The notes under the pieces are model-generated. The model was not told the DNA's origin. It saw only the letters and a program-made list of their open reading frames with translations, and searched no databases. This document shows, piece after piece, positions 8,027-15,634 of a stretch of 46,494 bases of DNA. The DNA is from Dolichospermum compactum NIES-806 (GTDB taxonomy: Bacteria > Cyanobacteriota > Cyanobacteriia > Cyanobacteriales > Nostocaceae). Location: positions 3,678,931-3,725,424 of the forward strand of contig NZ_AP018316.1 in the NCBI RefSeq assembly GCF_002368115.1, read 5' to 3'. Positions within the stretch are counted from its first letter, which is position 1, and every line of letters starts with the position of its first letter. Position numbers and translations under genes: made by a program.

Positions 8027-9259
8027 TTACCTTTTTTTTAATACCGGAGTCTTTGCTAAACGAACTGCTTCCTTGACGGCTTCATCTAAATTTTCTACAA
8101 CTATCAGCAATTGATCAGGGGTTTTCCGTGCGGCTAACTCTTCTCTGACATGATTGAATTCAGAACCAGCTAAACGGAGGATTAACCAGGGTAAATTCAA
8201 TGGCTGCTGACTTTTATTCCCATTGGCGGCTGACACCCCAGATGTGATTTGGCTTCTGTCTGAATGGAGAAATTGGCTAATAATTTCTGGGAGTTGGTCA
8301 ACTTGCGGAATAGTCCCCAAAAAGTTGACTAAAATAACTTGAGTATTCTGATCATTTACTAAATTTGTCAAACTACTAATCAGGCGATCGCTAAAAGTAG
8401 TCTGTGTTGTATCACTCATGAAAGTATGGCGCAAATTGACACATTTGCCAGGATGACCATGAGCATTAACAACCTCATCCAATGTTGTTAAAACAGAACC
8501 TTTCCCATTGCCTATTATGCAGATTTTACCCTGCATTTCTATCCCATCCCACCTACTCAACAAGCCGTTATTTTTTTGATTACCATGAAGAAGACCAACC
8601 ATTTTGGCAGCCATATCGGCTATTTCCGGATGACGGTTAATAGCCTGTTTGTTAACCCTGACCTTACCATTCAGAGCCATCACTTGACCCGCAGAGTTCA
8701 CACCCAGTGGATGAATCTCCACCAAGTCCAAATCCTTTTGGACAAATAACTGGTACAGTTTCTCCACAATATCACTCACAGTCTGCATTAACGCCCCCTG
8801 TAAGCCCATTTTTAAAGCTAGTCGTCTAGCATAAAATGGAGAAAATTCTTGTTCTACGACAACGTGCTGAATTTTTTCCCCCGCTGTCTCCCAGTCAATA
8901 TTTGCTTCTGTGCAACCCAATAAAACGGGACGACAAAGCGCAGTATCTAAAACTACAGCTAGATAAAATTCTTCCTGGGCATCATATTTTGATTCTGCCA
9001 ATAAAACTTCTGGCAGTTGCCCCCAAATTGGTAGATTAAATATATTCTGTGCTGTAGCGATCGCATCAATTGTGGTTTCTACAACCCTAACTCCACCCGC
9101 CTTTTCCCTTTCCCCAGCTTGCACCTGAGATTTCAGCACAATCGGGTAACGAATTTTTAACCGTTTTAAATCTGTAGGATGGTCTATTCTTTGAGATGGT
9201 AAAACAGGAATCCCAATTTTACCAAACCACTCTTTAACTTGGTACTCCAATAAATCCAT
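8027..9259 (-). CDS. Succinyl-CoA synthetase beta-like (ATP-grasp) protein with altered active site
   Basis: The 410-residue protein matches SucC in order: MDLLEYQVKEWF at the N-terminus, the ATP-grasp fold with KSQVQAGEREKAGGV (about 43-57), ARRLALKMGLQG, and a C-terminal ligase domain with VILVNFLGTIPQVDQL. Several key sites differ from E. coli SucC. Asn199 (EINPL) is His183 here (EIHPL), and Asp213 (LDGK) is Asn197 (LNGK); both are Mg-nucleotide ligands in the E. coli enzyme. The DVGGGA loop near the phosphohistidine is replaced by NLRHTF. About 20 extra residues (SDRSQITSGVSAANGNKSQQ) sit in the C-terminal domain. With its partner it probably forms a heteromer, but ordinary ligase activity is doubtful. 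Confidence 0.85.
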   Translation of the reverse strand: MDLLEYQVKEWFGKIGIPVLPSQRIDHPTDLKRLKIRYPIVLKSQVQAGEREKAGGVRVVETTIDAIATAQNIFNLPIWGQLPEVLLAESKYDAQEEFYLAVVLDTALCRPVLLGCTEANIDWETAGEKIQHVVVEQEFSPFYARRLALKMGLQGALMQTVSDIVEKLYQLFVQKDLDLVEIHPLGVNSAGQVMALNGKVRVNKQAINRHPEIADMAAKMVGLLHGNQKNNGLLSRWDGIEMQGKICIIGNGKGSVLTTLDEVVNAHGHPGKCVNLRHTFMSDTTQTTFSDRLISSLTNLVNDQNTQVILVNFLGTIPQVDQLPEIISQFLHSDRSQITSGVSAANGNKSQQPLNLPWLILRLAGSEFNHVREELAARKTPDQLLIVVENLDEAVKEAVRLAKTPVLKKR

Positions 9260-9374
9260 TGAGACACACCTTGTATTAACAAGTCCAACTCGCTTTCTCT
9301 GATGCTATCTGATATTTTACCCAATACCGAAAATTATAAAATTTGGTTTTGCTTAACTGAAAATTTATTTTGAC

Positions 9375-10091
9375 ATGGTGAATAGTTTTTCTGAACAGTC
9401 AACAAAAATTAACCAGGTGCTAAAAGCCTTACAAATGCCATCTTCACCCCAAAAAGCAAATCAACCCCCTGCTAAGAGTTTAGATGAGTTACGTAATAGA
9501 CAAAAGTTGTGGAGACAGGCAATCACTTCATTAGAGATAATTAAGCCTAGTAATGAACTCTATGGATTGGTAAAAGCTAATTTACCAAGTTATCAAAATA
9601 GTTTAAAAAGTGTTAATGATCAGTTGCTCAAAGAAGAAACCTGGGTACAGAAAATTGCCAATGCCACAACTCTCGCCCAAGCCGCTACTAAACGTCAAAT
9701 CACGGCTAAATCTGCCCCTGAATGGCAAAAGGTAGAATCTGATTTCCAGACAGCAATTAGTACCCTCAAAATTATTCCTATAGGTAGTTTAGGATCTGAG
9801 GATGCCCGCAAGCTGTTGGCAGAATACCAACCAAAAATTATTGTAGCCCGCGATCGCGCTAAAAAACAACAATTAGCAGCCACATTCTATCAACAGGCTA
9901 TGAAAGCCGCCAGTCAAGCCAAGGTCTATGGTAATCAAAATCAATGGCAAAGCGCAGTCAAGTCTTGGGAAAGGGCTGTACAAAGTGCTTATGCGGCAAC
10001 CGCAGTAAGAGGTAGGGGGCAGGGGAGCAGGGAGCAGGGGAGAAATTTCTTTATTCCTTCTTCCTTCTTCCTTCTTCTTTCTTTCTCCTGA
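9375..10091 (+). CDS. Hypothetical helical protein with internal repeats; C-terminus disrupted by repeat DNA
   Basis: I do not recognise this 238-residue protein by name. It is mostly alpha-helical and contains two related units of about 80-90 residues. One is DELRNRQKLWRQAITSLEII; the other is APEWQKVESDFQTAISTLKI. A third unit begins at QWQSAVKSWERAV, giving a TPR-like or coiled helical solenoid. After residue about 210 the frame runs into G-rich AGGGGGCAGGGGAGC repeats and then C/T-rich CTTCTTCC repeats, and the last 28 residues (VRGRGQGS onward) are simply translated repeat. The third unit is therefore cut short, so the gene may be a truncated version of a longer original. There is no signal peptide. 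Confidence 0.6.
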   Translation: MVNSFSEQSTKINQVLKALQMPSSPQKANQPPAKSLDELRNRQKLWRQAITSLEIIKPSNELYGLVKANLPSYQNSLKSVNDQLLKEETWVQKIANATTLAQAATKRQITAKSAPEWQKVESDFQTAISTLKIIPIGSLGSEDARKLLAEYQPKIIVARDRAKKQQLAATFYQQAMKAASQAKVYGNQNQWQSAVKSWERAVQSAYAATAVRGRGQGSREQGRNFFIPSSFFLLLSFS

Positions 10092-10120
10092 ACTCCTGAC
10101 TCCTGATTCCTGCCTCCTGC
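10008..10120. repeat. Low-complexity dispersed repeat tract
   Basis: A purine-rich run of GGGAGCAGGGGAGC units is followed by CTTCTTCC units and then by ACTCCTGACTCCTGATTCCTG heptamer-like units. Similar CTGACTCCTGACTC units recur near 21650. These are typical short tandem repeats of filamentous cyanobacteria. The tract overlaps the 3' end of the upstream reading frame. Confidence 0.8.
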
Positions 10121-10300
10121 TCTATCAGAGTTATTAACAATTTGGAAATTGTGCCTTTTGATAGTGGAAATTAGGAAGATAATATTCATCAATTAAAAAG
10201 AGGTTGAATAAGTTAGTTTTTTAATAATTGAAAATTTAGCCTCTAAACTGTGATATTTTAATCGTGTCTATTCACTTGTCAAAAATGTTGTAATTCCTAA

Positions 10301-10744
10301 ATGATAACTATGATGGAAACGCAAGCACAGCAAACAGAAAAAGGAAATTCTTCTTCACCACAAGATAGTGGATCTTTTTCAGGTAGAGACAATCGCCGTT
10401 TACCAGAATTACCTGCTGCTAAGGAATCTGAGTCTCAATGGCAGCAATTTATTAGACAAATTGTTGAATTTTTAAACAAACTGCCAGATTATTTAGGCAG
10501 TATTTTTAACAACAATAAACAGGGTTTAATCACTGTAGTCTTGATCTTATCAGCTTTTGTCACAGTTAAAGTAGCGATCGCATTACTAGATGCTGTTAAT
10601 GATTTACCGTTACTACAACCGATTTTAGAGTTGATTGGCTTGTTTTATTCTATTTGGTTCACTTTCCGTTATCTCCTCAAATATGAGACTCGGCAAGAAA
10701 TATCTCAGAAATTTAACGCCTTCAAACAACAATCTTTAGGATAA
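10301..10744 (+). CDS. CAAD/CURT1-type thylakoid membrane protein
   Basis: This 147-residue protein has a polar, disordered N-terminus (about 1-45), an amphipathic helix (QWQQFIRQIVEFLNKLPDYL), two membrane helices (about 72-92 and 97-120), and a short basic amphipathic tail (RYLLKYETRQEISQKFNAF). This is the layout of the cyanobacterial aminoacyl-tRNA synthetase appended domain as a stand-alone protein, related to plant CURT1. CURT1-type proteins bend thylakoid membranes; CAAD domains anchor some tRNA synthetases to membranes. No synthetase is fused here. The start could also be the ATG at 10313, because three ATGs occur in the first five codons. A good terminator hairpin follows. Confidence 0.85.
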   Translation: MITMMETQAQQTEKGNSSSPQDSGSFSGRDNRRLPELPAAKESESQWQQFIRQIVEFLNKLPDYLGSIFNNNKQGLITVVLILSAFVTVKVAIALLDAVNDLPLLQPILELIGLFYSIWFTFRYLLKYETRQEISQKFNAFKQQSLG

Positions 10745-10764
10745 AGATTTTTTTGGAGATATTA

Positions 10765-10803
10765 AAATGTAGGTTAGTTATAAACTAGCTTACATTTTTT
10801 ATT
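10765..10803 (+). terminator. Rho-independent-type terminator after the CAAD gene
   Basis: Arms AAATGTAGGTTAGTT and AACTAGCTTACATTT pair with few mismatches around a short loop, and a run of six T follows on the plus strand. It is 20 bp after the stop codon. Confidence 0.65.
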
Positions 10804-10943
10804 GTGGATTTTACATAGTTAAATCTATCTATAGATAGATAATTATTATAGAAATATTTTTGGCAATTATTCCCAAAGGTAGTAGGTTTATTTGCTAAAA
10901 AATTATAATCTGGTTTGTGTAATGCTGAAAAAGGGCTAATTAT

Positions 10944-11318
10944 ATGAATGAAAAGATTAGCGCAGATACCTATGATCGGGGCATAATTCCCGCAGAAACA
11001 GCAGCACGAATGAAAAGAGAGGGAGCAAATTATAAACACCTGCCTACTGAAGAGGATCTTGCAAGTGCCTCCACTGATGACCAAACTGATATTTACAGTA
11101 TTCGGACAACGGACGGTTATACTGTGGACAAAGAGGGGTTGTTGAATAATTATGCAGTTGAACCGGAAATGTATTATGAAGTTCCTGGTGATGCACGAGA
11201 AGCCGCCGAACAAGAAAAAGCTGAACGGATACAGGAATTGCGAGAAGTTAATGAAGATAAAACAGGTCTATTAACAGAGGATTTTGATAAGCGAGGTAAA
11301 GGACCAGGAATAATCTGA
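10944..11318 (+). CDS. Conserved hypothetical protein, acidic, cytosolic
   Basis: I do not recognise a named family. The 124-residue product is very hydrophilic and acidic, has no membrane segment and no Cys, and is rich in Glu and Asp at its C-terminus (EAAEQEKAERIQELREVNEDKTG). The middle contains a short strand-rich part (DIYSIRTTDGYTVDKEG). It ends with a DFDKRGKGPGII tail. The clean codon use and a start preceded by AT-rich spacer make it a credible gene. It is followed at once by the remnant of a Uma2 gene on the opposite strand. Confidence 0.65.
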   Translation: MNEKISADTYDRGIIPAETAARMKREGANYKHLPTEEDLASASTDDQTDIYSIRTTDGYTVDKEGLLNNYAVEPEMYYEVPGDAREAAEQEKAERIQELREVNEDKTGLLTEDFDKRGKGPGII

Positions 11319-11324
11319 TTTATC

Positions 11325-11545
11325 ATTGTTTTGATTTTATCTCGACATTCTAAAGCTGCATCTAAAGGGTCATCTGCGACTACATATTGCGCCAAAATTG
11401 ACAAATCTAAGGTTGGCAATAATTGACTTTTTTCAACCAATTCATAACTTTCACCGCGCAGATGATCAACTGTAAATTGATTGTTTTGAAAAAACCAAAC
11501 TTCTGTTACACCTAATCTTTTGTAAACTTGATTATATTCAAATTT
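11325..11545 (-). pseudogene. C-terminal remnant of a Uma2-family (DUF820) endonuclease
   Basis: Reading the minus strand from 11545 gives KFEYNQVYKRLGVTEVWFF, then a TVDHLRGESYELVEKSQ strand region and LDLSILAQYVVADDPLDAA. This is the C-terminal half of a Uma2 protein, where GVTEVW replaces the usual GIPEYWIVD. The N-terminal half with the PD-(D/E)XK catalytic residues is absent. The break coincides with the palindrome at 11549-11578, so loss probably involved that repeat. It is distinct in sequence from the two intact Uma2 genes at 16982 and 33077. Confidence 0.75.
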
Positions 11546-11548
11546 CCA

Positions 11549-11578
11549 GATCCCCGACTTCTTCGAGAAGTCGGGGAC
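11549..11578. repeat. Palindromic repeat, family GATCCCCGACTTCTT (copy 3)
   Basis: Arms TCCCCGACTTCT and AGAAGTCGGGGA around a three-base loop. It sits at the broken end of the Uma2 remnant and about 157 bp upstream of hemC. Confidence 0.9.
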
Positions 11579-11734
11579 TTATTATTATTGGATCTATTTC
11601 TATAAATTGTAAATAAATGTAAAGCTAGTGACACACAAAATCTTCACAGAATTATCTCGATTTAATCCAGTAAGTCACTCCCTGCGGTAGTCTAGATAAG
11701 TGTTAATTTATCGCCTGGTTTGACAAATAGTTTT

Positions 11735-12703
11735 ATGACTTCAGTTTCTAGTCCTGCACGCACTATTCGTATTGGTTCACGTAAAAGCCAACTAGCTTTA
11801 GTTCAAACATATTGGGTACAAGCGGAACTCCAGAAAAGCTTTCCCGAAATTACTTTTGAAGTCCATACCATGTCTACTCAAGGGGACAAAATCCTGGATG
11901 TAGCCTTGGCTAAAATTGGCGATAAAGGACTATTTACCAAGGAACTGGAATTGGGCATGATCAATAAAGAGATTGATTTTGCCGTGCATTCTCTCAAGGA
12001 TCTACCAACTAATTTACCAGCAGGGTTGACCCTAGCAGCGATTACAGAACGGGAAAACCCCGCAGATGCGGTGGTGCTACATAAAAAGTATCAAGGTGAA
12101 AAACTAGAGACTTTACCAGCGGGTGCGGTAATTGGGACTTCTTCTTTGCGAAGATTGGCACAGTTACGCTATAAGTTCCCTCATTTTACGTTTAAGGATG
12201 TGCGGGGAAATTTAATCACACGTATGGAAAAATTGGATGCTGGTGAGTATGATGCTTTAATTTTAGCGGTTGCTGGTTTAGAAAGATTGGAAATGAGCGA
12301 TCGCATCCATCAAATTCTCACCCCGGAAGTCACCCTCCATGCCGTCGGACAAGGTGCTTTGGGGATAGAATGCCGAGCAGATGATGAGGAAGTAATTGGC
12401 TTACTGAAAGCGATTGAACACCCGCAAACACGCGATCGCTGTTTAGCAGAAAGATCATTTTTACGAGTTTTAGAAGGCGGTTGTCAAGTTCCCATTGGTG
12501 TAAATACAGAAATCAATGGTGATCAATTAACATTAAAAGGTCTTGTTGCCAGCGTAGATGGTCAACAAATAGTTAAAGATACCGTTACTGGTGCAGCGGC
12601 TGATGCTGAAAAGTTAGGCGCAGAACTAGCTGGCATTCTCAGAGAAAAAGGCGCTACAGAAATCTTAGAAAAAATCTTTACCGAGATTCAACGAGGATCA
12701 TAG
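11735..12703 (+). CDS. hemC: Hydroxymethylbilane synthase (porphobilinogen deaminase)
   Basis: HemC joins four porphobilinogen units into hydroxymethylbilane for heme, chlorophyll and bilins. The 322-residue protein shows RIGSRKSQLALVQ near the N-terminus, DFAVHSLKDLP with the catalytic Asp/Lys region, GTSSLRR, and LEGGCQVPIG, in which Cys250 carries the dipyrromethane cofactor. I start at ATG 11735; a TTG at 11720 would add five residues. The gene is followed after 106 bp by glgA in the same direction, but the gap is filled by tandem repeats, so co-transcription is uncertain. Confidence 0.96.
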   Translation: MTSVSSPARTIRIGSRKSQLALVQTYWVQAELQKSFPEITFEVHTMSTQGDKILDVALAKIGDKGLFTKELELGMINKEIDFAVHSLKDLPTNLPAGLTLAAITERENPADAVVLHKKYQGEKLETLPAGAVIGTSSLRRLAQLRYKFPHFTFKDVRGNLITRMEKLDAGEYDALILAVAGLERLEMSDRIHQILTPEVTLHAVGQGALGIECRADDEEVIGLLKAIEHPQTRDRCLAERSFLRVLEGGCQVPIGVNTEINGDQLTLKGLVASVDGQQIVKDTVTGAAADAEKLGAELAGILREKGATEILEKIFTEIQRGS

Positions 12704-12759
12704 GGTGATAGGTTATAGGTGACAGGTGACAGTCAAGAGAAGAAAAGAAAAGAGAGTTT

Positions 12760-12809
12760 AATTACCCAATTACCAATCCCCAATTACCAATTACCAATTA
12801 CCAATTACC
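12760..12809. repeat. Heptamer tandem repeat (CAATTAC)n directly before glgA
   Basis: About six imperfect copies of CAATTAC/CCAATTA run up to the glgA start codon, so the ATG falls at the edge of the array. No purine-rich ribosome binding site is visible in the last 20 bases. The upstream part (12705-12735) contains other short units (AGGTGACAGGTGACAG). Confidence 0.85.
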
Positions 12810-14279
12810 ATGAAAATTTTATTTGTAGCGGCAGAAGCTGCTCCCATTGCCAAAGTTGGCGGAATGGGGGATGTTGTAGGTGCATTACCAAAAGTCTTAA
12901 GAGCAATGGGTCATGATGTACGGATTTTCATGCCTTACTATGGCTTTGTTCCCGACAAAATGCCAGTTCCTACAGAACCCATTTGGAAAGGTTCTGCCAT
13001 GTTTCAGGAATTTTCAGTTTATGAAAGTGTCCTGCCTGGAACTGATGTTCCTTTGTATTTATTTGGACATCCAGCCTTTCTACCTCGACGGGTTTATGGT
13101 GGAGAAGATGAAGATTGGAGATTTACATTATTTTCCAATGGTGCGGCGGAATTTTGCTGGAATTACTGGAAACCGGAAATTGTCCATTGTCATGATTGGC
13201 ACACAGGAATGTTACCTGTCTGGTTGAATCAATCTCCAGATATTACCAGCGTATTCACCATTCACAACCTCGCTTATCAAGGACCTTGGCGGTGGTATTT
13301 AGAGAAAATTACCTGGTGTCCCTGGTATATGCAAGGACACAATACAATGGCTGCCGCAGTCCAGTTTGCCAATAAAGTCAATACAGTTTCTCCCACCTAT
13401 GCAGAACAAATCAAAACACCTGCCTATGGTGAACAAATAGAAGGGTTATTATCTTTTGTTAGTGGCAAATTATCAGGAATAATTAACGGCATAGATACTG
13501 ATATTTATGATCCGGCTAATGATAAATACATTGCTCAACCCTTTACCATAGAGACCCTTGATCAACGCAAAGCTAATAAAATAGCTCTGCAAGAAGAGGT
13601 GGGTTTAGAAGTTAATTCCAATGCCTTTCTTATCGGCATGGTGACAAGGTTGGTAGAGCAGAAGGGGATGGATTTAGTATTACAAATCCTTGACCGTTTC
13701 ATGGCTTATACAGATGCTCAATTTGTCCTTTTGGGAACAGGCGATCGCTATTATGAAACCCAAATGTGGCAACTCGCATCCCGTTATCCCGGACGCATGG
13801 CCACCTACCTCCTGTATAATGATGCCCTTTCTCGTCGCATTTACGCAGGTACAGATGCCTTCCTAATGCCTAGCCGCTTTGAACCCTGCGGCATCAGCCA
13901 AATGATGGCTTTGCGTTACGGTTCTGTTCCCATTGTCCGCCGCACAGGGGGATTAGTGGATACCGTCAGCCACTTTGATCCAGTCAATGAAGCAGGTACA
14001 GGTTATTGCTTTGACCGCTATGAACCCCTAGACCTCTTTACCTGTATGATTCGCGCTTGGGAAGGTTTCCGTTTCAAACCCCAATGGCAAGAATTACAAA
14101 AACGGGGGATGAGTGAAAACTTCAGTTGGTATGAATCGGCTAAAGAGTACGATAAACTTTATCGTTCTATCTATGGTTTACCAGAACCAGAACCGGAAGC
14201 GATACCAGAAGTAACGCCAGAACCTACACCAAAACCAACACCAGAACCTACACTAAAACCAAAACCGAAATTAGTTTAA
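12810..14279 (+). CDS. glgA: Glycogen synthase, ADP-glucose type (GT5)
   Basis: GlgA extends alpha-1,4-glucan chains from ADP-glucose. The 489-residue protein has the N-terminal KVGGMGDV motif with Lys15, HCHDWHTGMLP, GIINGIDTDIYDP, and a C-terminal GT-B half with LVEQKGMDLV and the PSRFEPCGISQMMALRYG donor site. The C-terminus carries a Pro/Glu/Lys/Thr tail of about 32 residues (PEPEPEAIPEVTPEPTPKP, then TPEPTLKPKPKLV) beyond the catalytic fold. That tail is low complexity and its DNA is repetitive (CCAGAACCTACACC-like units). Cyanobacteria often have two GlgA types; length and the WRWYLEKITWCPWYMQG region suggest the GlgA2-like type, which is an inference. Confidence 0.95.
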   Translation: MKILFVAAEAAPIAKVGGMGDVVGALPKVLRAMGHDVRIFMPYYGFVPDKMPVPTEPIWKGSAMFQEFSVYESVLPGTDVPLYLFGHPAFLPRRVYGGEDEDWRFTLFSNGAAEFCWNYWKPEIVHCHDWHTGMLPVWLNQSPDITSVFTIHNLAYQGPWRWYLEKITWCPWYMQGHNTMAAAVQFANKVNTVSPTYAEQIKTPAYGEQIEGLLSFVSGKLSGIINGIDTDIYDPANDKYIAQPFTIETLDQRKANKIALQEEVGLEVNSNAFLIGMVTRLVEQKGMDLVLQILDRFMAYTDAQFVLLGTGDRYYETQMWQLASRYPGRMATYLLYNDALSRRIYAGTDAFLMPSRFEPCGISQMMALRYGSVPIVRRTGGLVDTVSHFDPVNEAGTGYCFDRYEPLDLFTCMIRAWEGFRFKPQWQELQKRGMSENFSWYESAKEYDKLYRSIYGLPEPEPEAIPEVTPEPTPKPTPEPTLKPKPKLV

Positions 14280-14417
14280 GGTGTTGTAGAAAGTTGGAAT
14301 TGTAAACAATATTGATGGGGTGTTTATCTGAAATGCCCCTTTTTAATTCACGATAATATAGAATTAAAAAAAGATGGATTAGTTAGAGCGCGTCGCAGAA
14401 ATTCGCAAAATTTGTAA

Positions 14418-14759
14418 CCCACATTCCGCACCCACAACTGTCACACCCCAAGGAAAGGGATGTATTTAGTACATAAGAACTAATTGCCGAGAGAATTTTT
14501 TGAAGCCAAATAGAAATTATTCTTATTAAGGTACAAGTACAGTTAAATATTCACGACTAAGTATAAAACCTACCTTCCGCACCCTAAACTGTCACACAAC
14601 GGAAATTGGTCGTTTGGAGATTTGGTTTTAGCGAACTGCTTGCAGCAGCGCTTCGCTATCGCCTACCAATATTTCTTGGTTTTGGTACAAAATACAACAT
14701 TAAATGGGGATAAAAATCAGAAAAAACCGATTGTGACACCGGGGGGTGCGGAATGTGGG
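14418..14759. mobile_element. Non-autonomous element with CCCACATTCCGCACCC termini
   Basis: The left end (14418-14446) reads CCCACATTCCGCACCC then AACTGTCACAC. The right end (14731-14759) is its inverted counterpart, TTGTGACACC then GGGTGCGGAATGTGGG. A further direct partial copy, CCTTCCGCACCC then AACTGTCACAC, occurs at 14568-14596, 150 bp after the first. No protein-coding frame is recognisable inside. It reads as a MITE or as two overlapping, decayed copies of one. The 14280-14417 stretch before it holds nothing I can identify. Confidence 0.6.
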
Positions 14760-14920
14760 ATAAAATTATTGGTTCTGAGGTTATTTTGATAGAAAACGTA
14801 TTTCAAAATCATTGAAAGGTTTGTACTCAATTACGATGAAAAACCTCAAAAGATGTGCTGATTCACTCCAAAAATGAGAAAATACAAAACAGATGCTTTC
14901 GTGGAGTTTCTGTTGTTATT

Positions 14921-15557
14921 AGGACTTACGCAACTGGCACAAGCGATGGTGCGGCTACGCTGCACCGAGCGCCTAAAGACTAAACCATTGACATAGCAAT
15001 ATCTGGACGTTTTAGTTGTCCTATTAAATAATTAGAAAGCAAATTATGCTTAATTTGATAAATAGTTTGACCTGTGTTGTAAGCTAAGTTTTTTAGTCTT
15101 AGCCAAACCAACATAGCACAAGCTATATGATTTCTTTGAAGACGACCTTTGCGACACTGACATGATTCAATGCCAGTTAATTGTTTTATCTCCCTGTGAA
15201 ACTCTTCTATTTTCCAACGGATTTTACACACCTGTTGTGTAACATCCATAGAACTCATTTTTTAAATAATAATTAATTTTATCGTGACTAATATTGTCTA
15301 AATGTTCTGCTAGATTAGTCATTGTGTAGTTGATTTGACTGCTAAGTAAATACTGGCAGTAATTAAGTTTAGTAAATTTCATCGTTAATTAATTTCTTAA
15401 TGCACCCTATCATCATTCTCTCATAAAATTAATACCCGTCATTTATTTAATCTATTACTATTAACAATTCTCAATCAGTCTGATTCAATAACATCTTCAT
15501 TATTGCAGTACACATATACTAATAATTAGCGATCGCTGTGCCAGTTGCGTAAGTCCT
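14921..15557. mobile_element. Internally deleted IS701-type insertion sequence
   Basis: Perfect 21-bp terminal inverted repeats (AGGACTTACGCAACTGGCAC plus one base) lie at 14921-14941 and 15537-15557. Between them is a broken transposase on the minus strand. Total length is 637 bp, about half of a full element. No target-site duplication is evident in the flanks. The ends are intact, so the copy could still be moved by a transposase acting in trans. Confidence 0.85.
14980..15382 (-). pseudogene. Broken IS701-family transposase
   Basis: The N-terminal piece (15382 to about 15255) reads MKFTKLNYCQYLLSSQINYT then LAEHLDNISHDKINYYL. The C-terminal piece (about 15243-14980) reads VCKIRWKIEEFHREIKQLTG then IQRNHIACAMLVWLRL-like sequence (LQRNHIACAMLVWLRLKNLA). 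The pieces are in different frames, and the central region with most DDE catalytic residues is gone. The C-terminal KWKIE-x-FHRE-x-KQ motif is typical of this transposase group. Confidence 0.85.
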
Positions 15558-15634
15558 GAATATATAAATAATAGAGAAGTAAAGGGTAAAATTGAATTAT
15601 TTACCCAACCTACTATTATTTCATTCCCTAATCA

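Noticed and set aside
11174..11440. 88-residue minus-strand frame taken as a complete gene
   Set aside because: Its first half is the Uma2 remnant; the remainder is antisense to the gene at 10944-11318. Annotated as a pseudogene instead.
12719..12916. 65-residue frame overlapping the glgA start
   Set aside because: It reads the heptamer repeats and then glgA in a wrong frame.
14418..14759. Repeated CCGCACCC units considered as a CRISPR array
   Set aside because: Only three imperfect units, one inverted, with unequal spacing. They behave as element ends, not direct repeats with spacers.
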